Positions 25,254 through 35,336 of a DNA stretch of 64,000 nt are shown here, in pieces. Positions within the stretch are counted from its first letter, which is position 1. Each line of letters starts with the position of its first letter. Source of the DNA: Lysinibacillus fusiformis (GTDB taxonomy: Bacteria > Bacillota > Bacilli > Bacillales_A > Planococcaceae); contig NZ_PYWL01000007.1 of the NCBI RefSeq assembly GCF_003049525.1, positions 168,663 through 232,662 on the forward strand, in the 5' to 3' direction. Below the pieces are notes generated by a model. The model did not search any database. It was given only the letters and a program-made list of their open reading frames with translations, and was not told the origin of the DNA. The translations under genes were made by a program, and so were the position numbers.

Positions 25254-26972
25254 ATGACAGAGAAAATTGTTTTGCCTCCACAGTCAGGGAAACCAAGTGA
25301 TGTAGAGCGTATTAAGACGGAAAGTAATTATCTTCGTGGGACACTCGAACGGACTATGAATGATCCATTAAGTTCTGGTATTCCTGAGGATGACAATCGT
25401 TTAATGAAATTCCATGGTAGTTACCTACAGGATGACCGAGACCTTCGCACTGAAAGACAACGACAAAAACTAGAGCCTGCCTATCAATTCATGGTACGCG
25501 TACGAACACCTGGAGGAGCGGCTACCCCAGAGCAATGGCTTGTAATGGATGAAATGGCTAGAAAGTATGGCAATGGCTCCTTAAAACTAACTACACGTCA
25601 AGCGTTTCAGGTGCACGGTATTTTAAAATGGAATGTCAAAAAATATATGCAAGAAATTAATGACGTGTTATTGGACTCTCTTGCTGCTTGTGGGGATGTA
25701 AACCGTAATGTTATGTGTAATGTAAACCCAAATCAATCAGCATTACATGAAGAAGTTTATAACTGGTCTGCTAAACTAAGTGAGCATTTACTACCTCGTA
25801 CACGTGCATACCATGAATTATGGTTAGATGGAGAAAAGGTAATAGACAGTCAGGATGAAGAAATTGAACCGATTTATGGAGAACAATATTTGCCGCGTAA
25901 ATTTAAAATTGGCATTGCGATTCCCCCAAGTAATGATGTCGATGTGTTTTCACAAGATATCGGACTAATCGCGATCGTAAAAGATCAAAAGCTTATTGGC
26001 TTTAATGTAGCTGTTGGTGGAGGAATGGGGATGACGCATGGCGATCATGCTACCTATCCACAGCTTGCGCGTGAAATTGGCTTTATTACACCGGATAAAC
26101 TACTGGAAACAGCAGAAAAAATTATAACAATTCAGCGGGATTATGGGAATCGCTCAGTTCGTAAAAATGCACGTTTCAAATATACGATTGATGCAAGAGG
26201 ACTAGAATGGTTTAACGAAGAATTAACGCGACGTTTGGGTTGGAGTATTCAAGAAGCGCGCCCTTATACATTTGAACGTACAGGAGATGAGTTCGGTTGG
26301 ATTAAAGGGGCAGAGGGTAAGTGGCATTATACGCTATTTATTCAAAACGGTCGCATTAAAGATTTTCAAGATTATGAGCTGTTAACAGGGTTACGTGAAA
26401 TAGCTAAGGTGCATACAGGTGATTTCCGTTTAACTCCTAACCAGAATTTAATGATTAGTAATGTAACACCACAGAAAAAGAAAAAGATTGATGCTATTAT
26501 AGAGCAATATAAGCTGACGGATGGTGCGCATTATTCTGCATTGCGTCGTAATTCCATTGCCTGTGTCTCCTTACCAACCTGTGGTTTAGCCATGGCGGAG
26601 GCGGAACGTTATTTGCCATCTCTTATTACAAAAATGGAAACAATCATTGATGAAACAGGGTTAAATGATACAGAAATTGTTATTCGGATGTCAGGCTGTC
26701 CAAATGGTTGCTCCCGTGCAGCGATGGCTGAAATAGGCTTTATCGGTAAAGGTCCTGGGAAATACAATTTATATCTTGGAGCAAGTTTTACTGGTAATCG
26801 ATTGAATAAAATCTATCGTGAAAATATAGGTGAGGAAGAGATACTAGCGGAGCTACGACCAATTCTTGTACATTATGCGAAGGAACGTTTAGACGGTGAG
26901 CATTTTGGTGATTTTGTCATTCGTGCTGGATATGTGACGGCTATATACGATGGTAAAGAATTTCACATATAA
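25254..26972 (+). CDS. cysI: Sulfite reductase hemoprotein subunit (CysI)
   Basis: Contains siroheme and a 4Fe-4S cluster and reduces sulfite to sulfide by six electrons. Cluster cysteines are visible in [17 protein letters not shown] and [11 protein letters not shown] near residues 440-490. The N-terminal half contains [13 protein letters not shown]. Length of 572 residues is normal. It is the last gene of the SUMT operon; an 87-base gap separates it from cysJ, and GGAGCG precedes the ATG. Confidence 0.96.
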   Translation: MTEKIVLPPQSGKPSDVERIKTESNYLRGTLERTMNDPLSSGIPEDDNRLMKFHGSYLQDDRDLRTERQRQKLEPAYQFMVRVRTPGGAATPEQWLVMDEMARKYGNGSLKLTTRQAFQVHGILKWNVKKYMQEINDVLLDSLAACGDVNRNVMCNVNPNQSALHEEVYNWSAKLSEHLLPRTRAYHELWLDGEKVIDSQDEEIEPIYGEQYLPRKFKIGIAIPPSNDVDVFSQDIGLIAIVKDQKLIGFNVAVGGGMGMTHGDHATYPQLAREIGFITPDKLLETAEKIITIQRDYGNRSVRKNARFKYTIDARGLEWFNEELTRRLGWSIQEARPYTFERTGDEFGWIKGAEGKWHYTLFIQNGRIKDFQDYELLTGLREIAKVHTGDFRLTPNQNLMISNVTPQKKKKIDAIIEQYKLTDGAHYSALRRNSIACVSLPTCGLAMAEAERYLPSLITKMETIIDETGLNDTEIVIRMSGCPNGCSRAAMAEIGFIGKGPGKYNLYLGASFTGNRLNKIYRENIGEEEILAELRPILVHYAKERLDGEHFGDFVIRAGYVTAIYDGKEFHI

Positions 26973-26980
26973 TAAATATA

Positions 26981-27016
26981 AAAACCATGTAGCAAATTTC
27001 TTTGCTACATGGTTTT
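26981..27016. terminator. Bidirectional terminator between cysI and cysA
   Basis: A 16-bp perfect stem (26981-26996 with 27001-27016) and four-base loop has T runs on both strands and separates two convergent operons. Confidence 0.92.
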
Positions 27017-28087
27017 TTAAATGGAGTAATCTTCGGGGATAAAGACCTTTAATTGCTTCGGCCTAACAAATACATGATCGCCCACTTCAAGCTGAAGGTG
27101 AAGGAACTGTTCTTTTGATAATTCTGCCTCTAAAAATTCATCTAAATCTTCACGGCGTAGCTCAATTTGAACAATAGGCCCCAACAGATGGATATGATTG
27201 ATTTTGACGGGAACCGTTCCTGGAATACTTACCTTTTCTATTTGTATATCATGGGGGCGTACATAACCAATCACATTATCTTTTGTATGTGATTGTACAT
27301 CAGGTACATCCAGTGCAACTTCTCCATGCATCAGCTTACCGTTATGTAAGCGTCCTTTAAAAAGATTAACGTTCCCTAAAAAATCATAGACAAATGGACT
27401 TTTGGGATGTGTATACACTTCATCTGGACTCCCAATTTGCTCGATTTTGCCATTGTTCATGACAACAATACGATCTGCCACATCCAATGCCTCCTCTTGA
27501 TCATGCGTAACAAATATACTTGTAATATGAAATTCATCATGTAACTTTCGTAGCCAGCGACGCAACTCCTTGCGAACTTTTGCATCAAGTGCCCCAAATG
27601 GCTCATCTAGCAGAAGAACTTTCGGCTCTACTGCAAGTGCTCTTGCAAGTGCCACACGCTGTCTTTGACCACCTGAAAGCTGTGTAGGATAGCGGTCAGA
27701 GAAATTTTCGAGTTTAACTAATTGTAGCAATTCTATCACTTTGTCTCGTATCTCTTGCTTAGTAGGTCTAGTTTTCCGAGGGCGAACCTTTAGGCCATAG
27801 GCGACATTTTCAAAGACTGTCATATGACGAAATAGGGCATAATGCTGAAACACAAAGCCTACATTACGTTCCTTTGGATGCCGATCCGTCATGGAATGTC
27901 CATCAAAAAAAATATCACCCGTATCGGCGGTTTCCAGCCCTGCAATGACACGTAATAGAGAGGTTTTTCCTGATCCAGAGGGGCCAAGCAATGCAACAAG
28001 CTCCCCTGACTGAATATGAATAGAAATATCCTCTAATGCTTGAAAAGATCCGTATATTTTCGAGACATTTTGAATTTGTATACTCAT
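27017..28087 (-). CDS. cysA: Sulfate/thiosulfate ABC transporter ATP-binding protein (CysA)
   Basis: Energises sulfate import. Walker A is GPSGSGKTS, the signature is [16 protein letters not shown], Walker B is [14 protein letters not shown], and the switch His is in VTHDQEEA. The C-terminal TOBE region (about 240-350) is typical of CysA. Of two in-frame ATGs, the second (28087) has proper distance to AAAGGAG; the first overlaps it. Last gene of the sbp-cysT-cysW-cysA unit. Confidence 0.94.
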   Translation of the reverse strand: MSIQIQNVSKIYGSFQALEDISIHIQSGELVALLGPSGSGKTSLLRVIAGLETADTGDIFFDGHSMTDRHPKERNVGFVFQHYALFRHMTVFENVAYGLKVRPRKTRPTKQEIRDKVIELLQLVKLENFSDRYPTQLSGGQRQRVALARALAVEPKVLLLDEPFGALDAKVRKELRRWLRKLHDEFHITSIFVTHDQEEALDVADRIVVMNNGKIEQIGSPDEVYTHPKSPFVYDFLGNVNLFKGRLHNGKLMHGEVALDVPDVQSHTKDNVIGYVRPHDIQIEKVSIPGTVPVKINHIHLLGPIVQIELRREDLDEFLEAELSKEQFLHLQLEVGDHVFVRPKQLKVFIPEDYSI

Positions 28088-28102
28088 GTTGATCATCTCC
28101 TT

Positions 28103-28975
28103 TTAACTAGATTTGGACTTCCATGCAATGATGTCTTTTAAAATTAATGTAAAGATAGCTATGACACTCATTAAGGATGCAACAGCAAAGGCGGCTGAAA
28201 ATTGATATTCATTATAGAGAATTTCAATATGAAGGGGCATTGTATTTGTCATGCCTCGTATATGGCCAGATACAACTGAAACAGCACCAAATTCTCCTAT
28301 TGCTCGTGCGTTACACAAGATTAGACCATAGAATAAACCCCATTTAATATTGGGTAAGGTGACATACCAAAATGTCTTAAAGCCACTTGCACCAAGTGAA
28401 ATCGACGCCTCCTCCTCAGACGTACCCTGTGCTTGCATTAGAGGTATTAGCTCACGAGCAACAAAGGGCAGTGTGACAAATATAGTCGCAAGCACAATTC
28501 CAGGTAGGGCAAAAACAATTTTAATATCATTGGTGAATAACCAATCACCAAATAATCCCTGCGATCCAAATAGTAAAATAAATACCAAACCTGCGATAAC
28601 AGGGGAGACCGCAAAAGGTAAATCAATAATGGTTAGTAAAAGATTTTTCCCCTTAAAATTAAATTTTGTAAGGGTCCATGCAGCCATTACGCCAAAGATT
28701 ACATTTAGAGGTACGGCAATCGCTACAACTGTTAAAGTGAGTTTAATAGCAGCTAATGCATCTGGATGTGTGATAGCTGCCAAGTAAACATCAACACCTT
28801 TTTGAAAGGCTGTAATAAAAATTGAAGCTAATGGCAGGACGATAAAAAAAGCTAAAAAGGCTAATGCAATAAATGTAAGCGCATAGCGAATAACACGAGG
28901 CTCCTGTAAGGCGGCAGACTTAGACACCTTATTTTTTTCAGTACTAGCCTGTTGAATAAATGTTGATTGTTCCAT
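28103..28975 (-). CDS. cysW: Sulfate ABC transporter permease CysW
   Basis: Membrane permease with six helices and the EAA loop near residue 190 (EEEASISLGASGFKTFWYVTLP). The sequence NARAIGEFGAVSVVSGHIRG is characteristic of CysW/CysT. It follows cysT closely, with an AGGAGGAG site before ATG 28975. It pairs with CysT to form the channel. Confidence 0.92.
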   Translation of the reverse strand: MEQSTFIQQASTEKNKVSKSAALQEPRVIRYALTFIALAFLAFFIVLPLASIFITAFQKGVDVYLAAITHPDALAAIKLTLTVVAIAVPLNVIFGVMAAWTLTKFNFKGKNLLLTIIDLPFAVSPVIAGLVFILLFGSQGLFGDWLFTNDIKIVFALPGIVLATIFVTLPFVARELIPLMQAQGTSEEEASISLGASGFKTFWYVTLPNIKWGLFYGLILCNARAIGEFGAVSVVSGHIRGMTNTMPLHIEILYNEYQFSAAFAVASLMSVIAIFTLILKDIIAWKSKSS

Positions 28976-28985
28976 ATAGCTCCTC

Positions 28986-29819
28986 CTAATGTACAAACCG
29001 ACGATTGGCTAGCCATTGTATGACGTTAATGGTTAATAATAAAATAAATGAAGTAACAAGCATTACTACTGCAATTGCAGTGGCACCAGCATAATCGTAT
29101 TGCTCAAGTTTAGTCATAATAACTAAAGGGGTAATTTCGGTTTTCATCGGCATATTTCCAGCGATGAAAACAACCGAGCCATACTCTCCTAGAGCACGGG
29201 CAAAGGCTAATGAAAAGCCCGTTAATATGGCTGGTAGCAACTCTGGTAAAATCACCTTACGAAAGGTTTGTAAACGATTGGCTCCAAGGCTAGCTGAAGC
29301 CTCCTCGACTTCAGTACTAATATTTTGCAATACTGGCTGTACTGTCCGTACAACGAAAGGGAGACCAATAAAAGTTAAGGCAATTATAATACCAAGGGGC
29401 GTAAAGGCAATTTTAAAATCAAAAAATTGGCCAATCCAACCATTGGGGGCATAGAGCGATGTTAAAGCAATTCCTGCTACAGCAGTAGGTAAAGCAAAGG
29501 GTAAATCTACTAATCCATCAATCATTCTTTTAAAAGGAAACTGGTAGCGAACCAGAACCCAAGCGATAATTGTACCGAAAAGTACATTTAATAGACCTGC
29601 AATGAGGGCTGTGCTGAAGCTCACTTTATAGGAAGCAACAGCACGAGGATCAGTGATAATATCGAAAAACGCAGCCCAGCTTAAGGACATCGTATGGAAA
29701 AATATCATAGAAAGTGGTAATAACACTAGTAAACTAACATATAACATCGTATATCCAAGAGATAGGTAAAAGCCTGGAATAATACGACGTGATTTTTTCG
29801 TCAGGGTTAAACTACTCAT
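28986..29819 (-). CDS. cysT: Sulfate ABC transporter permease CysT (CysU)
   Basis: Permease paralogue of CysW with six helices, EAA loop EVEEASASLGANRLQTFRKVILP and the typical FARALGEYGSVVFIAGNMP. Length of 277 residues is normal. AAGGAG lies seven bases before ATG 29819; an adjacent TTG at 29822 is less likely. Second gene of the operon after sbp. Confidence 0.92.
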   Translation of the reverse strand: MSSLTLTKKSRRIIPGFYLSLGYTMLYVSLLVLLPLSMIFFHTMSLSWAAFFDIITDPRAVASYKVSFSTALIAGLLNVLFGTIIAWVLVRYQFPFKRMIDGLVDLPFALPTAVAGIALTSLYAPNGWIGQFFDFKIAFTPLGIIIALTFIGLPFVVRTVQPVLQNISTEVEEASASLGANRLQTFRKVILPELLPAILTGFSLAFARALGEYGSVVFIAGNMPMKTEITPLVIMTKLEQYDYAGATAIAVVMLVTSFILLLTINVIQWLANRRFVH

Positions 29820-29830
29820 CAAAACACTCC

Positions 29831-30874
29831 TTATTGTGGCAAGTAGATTTCATCAAAGGTACCACCGTCTTTAAAGTGAGTTGCTTGTGCTTTTGTCCAG
29901 CCACCAAAATCATCGATAGAAACAAGTTCAAGCTGAGGGAATTGGTCTTTATATTTAGATAGAACAGCTTCATTGCGAGGTCGGTAATAGTTTTTGGCAG
30001 CAATTTCTTGACCTGTATCGCTATATAAATGCTGTAAATATGCCTCTGCCACTTCGCGTGTTCCTTTTTTATCAACGATTTTGTCAACAACCGCCACTGG
30101 TGGCTCCGCTAAAATACTTAATGATGGGGTAATAATCTCGAATTCATCCTTCCCTAATTCATGAAGTGATAAGTAAGCTTCATTTTCCCATGCAATTAAG
30201 ACATCCCCAATTTTTCGTTCCACAAAAGTTGTGGTAGCACCTCGGGCACCGGAATCTAGTACTTCAACATTGCTGTATAGTGATTTCATAAATTCTTTTA
30301 TTTTTGTTTCATCGTTGTTATATAACTTTCCCGCATATCCCCAAGCAGCTAGGTAGTTCCACCGTGCACCACCAGATGTTTTAGGGTTAGGGGTAATGAC
30401 GGATACGTCTTTTTTGATGAGATCATCCCAATCTTGTATATTTTTCGGGTTGCCCTTGCGTACTAAAAAGACAATAGTGGATGTATAGGGAGTAGAGTTA
30501 TGGTCAAATTCTGTTTGCCAATCTTTATTTAGCAGTTCACGAGTTTCGGCAATTTCATCAATATCATAGGCGAGAGCAAGCGTGACAACGTCTGCTTCGA
30601 GGCCATCAATCACTGCTCTACCTTGTTTTCCTGAGCCTCCATGAGATTGTTTAATCGTGACATCCTGCCCTGTTTCATCCTTCCATTTTTTTATAAAATC
30701 TTGATTGAACTCATCGTAAAGCTCGCGTGTTGGGTCATAGGATACATTTAATAGCTCTACTGATTTTTGGCCACCTGTATCTTCATTTGAGTTAGCACTA
30801 CTACATCCTGTTACAGATAAAGTTAATACAGCAAGCAGTGCCAAAGATTGAAAGACATTGTTCCTTTTCTTCAT
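29831..30874 (-). CDS. sbp: Sulfate-binding lipoprotein (Sbp)
   Basis: Extracellular solute-binding protein that captures sulfate or thiosulfate for CysTWA. The N-terminus is a lipoprotein signal peptide ([14 protein letters not shown]...) with lipobox LSVTGC at about residues 19-24. Family motifs include [23 protein letters not shown] and [12 protein letters not shown]. Length of 347 residues is usual. The gene is preceded by an attenuator leader that resembles those of the two other sulfur units. Confidence 0.94.
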   Translation of the reverse strand: MKKRNNVFQSLALLAVLTLSVTGCSSANSNEDTGGQKSVELLNVSYDPTRELYDEFNQDFIKKWKDETGQDVTIKQSHGGSGKQGRAVIDGLEADVVTLALAYDIDEIAETRELLNKDWQTEFDHNSTPYTSTIVFLVRKGNPKNIQDWDDLIKKDVSVITPNPKTSGGARWNYLAAWGYAGKLYNNDETKIKEFMKSLYSNVEVLDSGARGATTTFVERKIGDVLIAWENEAYLSLHELGKDEFEIITPSLSILAEPPVAVVDKIVDKKGTREVAEAYLQHLYSDTGQEIAAKNYYRPRNEAVLSKYKDQFPQLELVSIDDFGGWTKAQATHFKDGGTFDEIYLPQ

Positions 30875-30906
30875 TCCATTTCGCTCCCTTTCTGGCTAAA
30901 GAATGC

Positions 30907-30970
30907 AAAAAGCCATCCCCTATAACGATAATTCGTCATTGGTAGATGGCCTTCAGATCCTCTGATCAGC
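30907..30970 (-). promoter_or_regulatory. Sulfur-operon leader element 2 (sbp) with attenuator terminator
   Basis: On the minus strand, GCTG begins at 30970 and AGGC ends at 30949, with a GATC-agag-GATC hairpin between. The adjacent terminator has GGCCATC (30951-30945) pairing with GATGGC (30917-30912), an inner hairpin ATGACGA/TCGTTAT and five T residues. It ends about 33 bases before the sbp ATG. Confidence 0.6.
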
Positions 30971-30991
30971 ATTTTGGTATTTGTAGATAAT

Positions 30992-31020
30992 ACATTAAAC
31001 ATATATTTCCTATTAGTCAA
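30992..31020 (-). promoter_or_regulatory. Promoter of sbp-cysTWA
   Basis: On the minus strand TTGACT (31020-31015) and TAATGT (30997-30992) are 17 bases apart. Loosely symmetrical ATTCC...GGAAA sequences flank the -35, which could be an operator. Confidence 0.55.
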
Positions 31021-31070
31021 CAAGGAATTGTGGAATGTTGAAAATAAGGGTGATTTACCTAGCTATCATT

Positions 31071-31118
31071 TATCTTATGCAACTAAGAGTGTCAAAAATG
31101 GGTTTATTGCATAAGATA
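31071..31118. repeat. 12-bp inverted repeat between the divergent sbp and cysH promoters
   Basis: TATCTTATGCAA (31071-31082) and TTGCATAAGATA (31107-31118) are perfect inverted copies 24 bases apart. No T tract or coding sequence explains them; they lie about 15 bases before the cysH -35 and 50 bases from the sbp -35. Confidence 0.6.
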
Positions 31119-31132
31119 TTTCAAAAACCTAG

Positions 31133-31162
31133 TTGACTGCTTGGTGTACTTTAGTATATATT
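31133..31162 (+). promoter_or_regulatory. Promoter of cysH-cysP-sat-cysC
   Basis: TTGACT (31133-31138) and TATATT (31157-31162) with an 18-base spacer. The RNA leader would be about 150 bases long. Confidence 0.6.
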
Positions 31163-31228
31163 TGGTAATAAGAAAAAACGATTATAGAACGAGGTAGCAA
31201 TTACTAGTGAAAAATCGTTGAATAATGA

Positions 31229-31300
31229 GCTGGCTAGTCAAACTAGAGGCGTTTTAACAAAGACATGTTTTTGGGTGTCTTTTGTTAGAACGCCTTTTTT
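31229..31300 (+). promoter_or_regulatory. Sulfur-operon leader element 3 (cysH) with attenuator terminator
   Basis: GCTG starts at 31229 and AGGC ends at 31250, with CTAGT-caa-ACTAG between. The AGGC leads into a long terminator (31248-31265 pairing with 31276-31294) followed by TTTTTT at 31295-31300. The cysH ribosome-binding site comes right after, 19 bases from hairpin to ATG. Confidence 0.68.
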
Positions 31301-31318
31301 CGCTATGAGGGGGATTCA

Positions 31319-32020
31319 ATGTTAACACATGCAAATTGGCAAGAACCAAACATTAATTTTCAGGTTGATGAAACGTATAAGGGAGCATTAGAGGTTTTAC
31401 AGTGGAGCTATCAAGAGTATGGGAATGAAATTGTCTATGCCTGTAGCTTTGGGATAGAGGGCATAGTTTTAATTGATCTCATTTCAAAGGTAAGACCAGA
31501 TGCAACCATTGTCTTTTTAGATACAGATGTCCATTTTAAAGAGACCTATGAAACGATCCAGCGAGTAAAGGAAAAATATCCACCATTAAACATTGTGATG
31601 AAAAAGCCTTCACTTACACTTGAACAACAAGCGGCCCAATATGGTGATGAACTATGGAAGTCAGATCCAAATCAATGCTGTGCTATACGCAAGATTAAGC
31701 CTTTACATGAAGCCCTTTCAGGTACAAAGGCTTGGATATCCGGTTTACGTCGTGAACAATCGCCATCACGTCAACAGACAAATTTTCTTAATCGTGATGA
31801 TAAATTTAAGTCGATTAAAGTTTGCCCACTTATCCATTGGACATGGAAGGATGTTTGGCGATATGTCTCAAAACATAATTTGCCATACAATCCTTTGCAC
31901 GATCAAGGCTATCCAAGTATCGGCTGTGAGCATTGTACGAAGCCGGCGTTTACGATGGATGATTTACGTTCAGGTAGATGGCAAGGCTCAGGCAAGACGG
32001 AATGTGGGTTACATGAATAA
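31319..32020 (+). CDS. cysH: Adenylyl-sulfate/phosphoadenylyl-sulfate reductase (CysH)
   Basis: Reduces APS or PAPS to sulfite with thioredoxin. The CC pair in [11 protein letters not shown] and CxxC in GCEHCT are the ligands of the 4Fe-4S cluster found in APS-type reductases, and ECGLHE at the C-terminus holds the catalytic Cys. The presence of cysC downstream fits dual APS/PAPS use, as reported for B. subtilis CysH. Length of 233 residues is normal. TGAGGGGG precedes the ATG. Confidence 0.95.
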   Translation: MLTHANWQEPNINFQVDETYKGALEVLQWSYQEYGNEIVYACSFGIEGIVLIDLISKVRPDATIVFLDTDVHFKETYETIQRVKEKYPPLNIVMKKPSLTLEQQAAQYGDELWKSDPNQCCAIRKIKPLHEALSGTKAWISGLRREQSPSRQQTNFLNRDDKFKSIKVCPLIHWTWKDVWRYVSKHNLPYNPLHDQGYPSIGCEHCTKPAFTMDDLRSGRWQGSGKTECGLHE

Positions 32021-32032
32021 AGGAGTAATGCC

Positions 32033-33097
32033 ATGCTAGAATATTTCGCCATAGCTATTAGTTTATTTTTTGCAATGAATATAGGTGCAAGTGGAGCAGC
32101 GGCTTCAATGGGAGTTGCTTATGGGGCCGGAGCTATTAAAAAGGCTTGGCAAGCATTATTGTTATGCGCCATAGGCGTTTATAGTGGAGCGGTTTTAGGC
32201 GGAGGAGAAGTAGTCAAAACGATTAGCTCGGGCATTATGCCTCAGGAATATATTACGGTGAAAATTGTCATCATTATTTTAATTTCTGCAACGAGCAGTT
32301 TATTTTTTTCCAACCTTCTAGGCATCCCCTTATCTACGAGTGAGGTGACCGTCGGTGCAGTCGTTGGTGTGGGAATGGCTTATAAAGTGCTATTCGTTCA
32401 ATCTTTACTTGTCATCATGTCCTTTTGGGTTATCGTCCCACTTATAGCTTTTGTTATAGCCCTTATATGTGGAAAGTTGTTATATAAATTACAGCATAGG
32501 GGGCTACTAAAAGATCATCCAATTTTAACGGTTCTACTCGTATTAGCAGGATTTTTTGAAGCCTTTTCGGCAGGTATGAATAATGTTGCGAATGCAGTTG
32601 GACCGCTAGTAGGTGCTGGCATGATGGATGTTACTATCGGCATTATGCTTGGGGGTGCCTTTGTCGCTATAGGAGCCATCCTACTTGGAAAACGAGTTCT
32701 TGAAACAAACGGAAAAAAAATTATGCGGTTTCAAAAGGCAGAGGGTATTTTAATTTCAAGTACGGGTGCGCTCCTTGTTGGTATAAGCTCCATTTTTGGA
32801 CTTCCAGTGCCACTAACGCAAGTAACATCTTCCTCTATTATCGGAATGGGTATGGCGAAGAACGGAAAACAAATTTTCCATAAGCATATTGTGAAAAAGA
32901 TTATTCGTATATGGGTTGTATCCCCAATTTTTTCATTAGCCATTTCTTATTTTTTAGTGCAGTTATTTTTAGAAAAAGATCTTTATGCAATTATTTTGAA
33001 TGGCAGCATTATTGTTGGAACGCTTGGAGTTATTAGTTTAATGCGTACAATGCGAGAGGAAGAGCAATCCATATATGATGCAGGAGAGGGTATTTAA
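32033..33097 (+). CDS. cysP: Sulfate permease CysP (PiT family)
   Basis: Inorganic phosphate transporter-family membrane protein that carries sulfate in B. subtilis. Two PiT signature repeats are visible: the N-terminal NIGASGAAASMGVAYGAGA and GMNNVANAVGPLVGAGMMD near residue 180. About ten helices, 354 residues. Lies 12 bases after cysH. This is the second sulfate uptake system in the cluster, beside the ABC transporter. Confidence 0.9.
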   Translation: MLEYFAIAISLFFAMNIGASGAAASMGVAYGAGAIKKAWQALLLCAIGVYSGAVLGGGEVVKTISSGIMPQEYITVKIVIIILISATSSLFFSNLLGIPLSTSEVTVGAVVGVGMAYKVLFVQSLLVIMSFWVIVPLIAFVIALICGKLLYKLQHRGLLKDHPILTVLLVLAGFFEAFSAGMNNVANAVGPLVGAGMMDVTIGIMLGGAFVAIGAILLGKRVLETNGKKIMRFQKAEGILISSTGALLVGISSIFGLPVPLTQVTSSSIIGMGMAKNGKQIFHKHIVKKIIRIWVVSPIFSLAISYFLVQLFLEKDLYAIILNGSIIVGTLGVISLMRTMREEEQSIYDAGEGI

Positions 33098-33181
33098 TTA
33101 CACTAGTGTTACAACATCATTGATCTTTCATACATTTCAACTATTAAACTTAGTATTTAACTAGAATTAGGAGGAGATTAT

Positions 33182-34321
33182 ATGAGTTTACAACCACATG
33201 GAGGGTTTCTTGTGCAAGCTTTCCATCCCGAAAAGGAGATGACATCTATTCATAAGGAGATTGAGCTGGATGCCATTTCTTTGAGTGATTTAGAGTTAAT
33301 TGCCATAGGTGGCTACAGCCCTATCGAAGGCTTTTTAACACAAGCAGATTATGAATCTGTAGTGGAAAAAAGTCGATTAGCATCAGGTATAGTATGGAGT
33401 ATTCCAATTACCCTCCCTGTGACGAAAGAGAAGGCAGCAACATTACAACCTGGCGAAGAGGTAAAATTAGTCTACCAAGGTGAAACTTATGGCGTTATTC
33501 AGGTAGCTGATATTTTTGAGCCGAATAAGCGAACAGAGGCATTACTCGTATATGGTACTGAGGATCTCGCACATCCTGGCGTTCACAAGCTACATGAACG
33601 TCCTGCCATATATGTCGGAGGGAAAATTACTCTAATCAAACGTCTGGCACAAAAGTTTCCTACCTATTCATTTGATCCGGTGGAAACCCGTCAACTATTT
33701 GCTTCAAAGGGTTGGCAAACCATTGTTGGCTTTCAAACGCGTAACCCGGTGCATCGAGCGCATGAATATATCCAAAAGGCAGCACTTGAAACGATTGATG
33801 GTTTATTTTTAAACCCTCTTGTTGGTGAAACAAAGTCGGATGATGTGTCTGCGGCTATCCGCATGGAGAGCTATAAGATTCTATTAAAAAATTACTATCC
33901 TGAAAATCGTGTGCAATTAGGAGTGTTTCCGGCTGCTATGCGTTACGCAGGACCAAGAGAGGCCATTTTCCATGCACTTGTAAGAAAAAATTATGGCTGT
34001 ACACATTTTATCGTCGGTCGAGATCATGCCGGTGTAGGGGATTACTATGGCACGTACGATGCACAAAAAATCTTTGAACAGTTTACGGAAGATGAATTAG
34101 GGATTGTTCCATTAAAGTTCGAGCATAGTTTTTATTGTCAGCAATGTGAAGGAATGGCTACAACAAAAACTTGTCCACACGATAGCTCTGCCCATATTAT
34201 TTTATCAGGAACAAAAGTACGAGAGATGCTACGTAATGGGGAAGTACCACCAAGTACATTTAGCCGTAAAGAGGTAGTAGATGTATTAATAAAAGGCATG
34301 CAAAAGGAGGTAGTCAAATGA
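33182..34321 (+). CDS. sat: Sulfate adenylyltransferase (ATP sulfurylase, Sat)
   Basis: Activates sulfate with ATP to APS. The signature [14 protein letters not shown] at about residue 188 and the [12 protein letters not shown] loop near 280 are intact. [16 protein letters not shown] zinc-like motif follows near 320. Length of 379 residues is usual for bacterial monofunctional Sat. GGAGGAG precedes the ATG. It overlaps cysC by four bases (ATGA). Confidence 0.95.
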   Translation: MSLQPHGGFLVQAFHPEKEMTSIHKEIELDAISLSDLELIAIGGYSPIEGFLTQADYESVVEKSRLASGIVWSIPITLPVTKEKAATLQPGEEVKLVYQGETYGVIQVADIFEPNKRTEALLVYGTEDLAHPGVHKLHERPAIYVGGKITLIKRLAQKFPTYSFDPVETRQLFASKGWQTIVGFQTRNPVHRAHEYIQKAALETIDGLFLNPLVGETKSDDVSAAIRMESYKILLKNYYPENRVQLGVFPAAMRYAGPREAIFHALVRKNYGCTHFIVGRDHAGVGDYYGTYDAQKIFEQFTEDELGIVPLKFEHSFYCQQCEGMATTKTCPHDSSAHIILSGTKVREMLRNGEVPPSTFSRKEVVDVLIKGMQKEVVK

Positions 34322-34911
34322 GTTCGAATATTGTTTGGCATGAAGCCTCCGTTACAAAAGAGGAGCGTCGATCCCAAAATAAACATCAAAGCTTTATTTT
34401 ATGGTTTACGGGCTTGTCTGCTTCAGGAAAATCATCTATAGCCAATGCGTTTGCCCGCCAATTATATGAAAGGGGCAACCAAGCCTTTGTATTGGATGGC
34501 GATAATGTCCGTCATGGCCTAAACAAGGATTTAGGTTTTGAGGAGGCAGGACGAAAAGAAAATATTCGTCGTATAGGGGAAGTTTCGAAGCTTTTTATAG
34601 AAAGTGGTCAAATTGTATTAACGGCATTTATTTCTCCTTATCGAGAAGATCGTCAGGTGGTCCGTGCACTTGTTGAAGATGGTGAATTTATCGAGGTCTT
34701 TGTAAAGTGTTCAGTAGAAACATGTGAAAAACGGGATCCCAAAGGCCTATATAAAAAAGCGAGAAAAGCAGAAATTGCTAATTTCACTGGTGTTAGCGCC
34801 CCTTATGAGGAACCAGAAAACCCTGAAATTATTTTAGATACTGAACATCATACGATAGAAGAATGTGTGCAACAGTTGACTAGTATTTTAACTTCCAAAG
34901 GGTATATATAA
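34318..34911 (+). CDS. cysC: Adenylyl-sulfate kinase (CysC)
   Basis: Phosphorylates APS to PAPS. Walker [15 protein letters not shown] at about residue 31, then [15 protein letters not shown] and the FISPYREDR stretch are all present. Length of 197 residues is normal. AAAGGAGG lies upstream inside sat, and the ATGA overlap indicates translational coupling. Last gene of its operon. Confidence 0.95.
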   Translation: MSSNIVWHEASVTKEERRSQNKHQSFILWFTGLSASGKSSIANAFARQLYERGNQAFVLDGDNVRHGLNKDLGFEEAGRKENIRRIGEVSKLFIESGQIVLTAFISPYREDRQVVRALVEDGEFIEVFVKCSVETCEKRDPKGLYKKARKAEIANFTGVSAPYEEPENPEIILDTEHHTIEECVQQLTSILTSKGYI

Positions 34912-34922
34912 TAAACAAATAA

Positions 34923-34960
34923 AAAAATCTGCTCGTTCAGAACGATTGAGCAGATTTTTT
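34923..34960. terminator. Bidirectional terminator between cysC and mrpG
   Basis: AAAAATCTGCTC (34923-34934) pairs with GAGCAGATTTTT (34948-34959) and is flanked by T runs on both strands. Confidence 0.88.
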
Positions 34961-34967
34961 ATATGTC

Positions 34968-35336
34968 TTATTGTGTGTCCTGTTCTTTTTTCATTCTGTC
35001 AATTTCAGGGCCTAATTCATCACGTACTGTCCCTTTCCAAGGCTTGACACCAGCAATATAAGAGGAGCGAGTCATAATATGTCCTCCAACAGGGCCAGTG
35101 ATGAAGAGGAATAGTATTCCTAGTAATATACGTGGATTAAAATGATCTTCGATTAGCCAAAAGTGAAAGAATACACCAATTAGTACACACATGACACCAA
35201 GTGTAGCACTTTTTGAGGCAGCATGTGCTCGTGTATATAAATCAGGTAGGCGGATAAGCCCAATAGCTGTGACGACAATAAAAAGTACTCCAATAGAAAT
35301 GAAAAAGATAACTAAACTATTAGCGAGAATTGTCAC
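34968..35336 (-). CDS. mrpG: Na+/H+ antiporter subunit MrpG
   Basis: Last gene of the seven-gene Mrp operon. Three helices with the conserved GLIRLPDLYTRAHAASKSATLG segment near residue 26-47 and MTRSSYIAG near the end. GTG start; its ribosome-binding site AAAGGAG lies inside mrpF and the genes overlap by 17 bases. Needed for assembly of the antiporter complex in characterised Bacillus Mrp systems. Confidence 0.92.
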   Translation of the reverse strand: MTILANSLVIFFISIGVLFIVVTAIGLIRLPDLYTRAHAASKSATLGVMCVLIGVFFHFWLIEDHFNPRILLGILFLFITGPVGGHIMTRSSYIAGVKPWKGTVRDELGPEIDRMKKEQDTQ

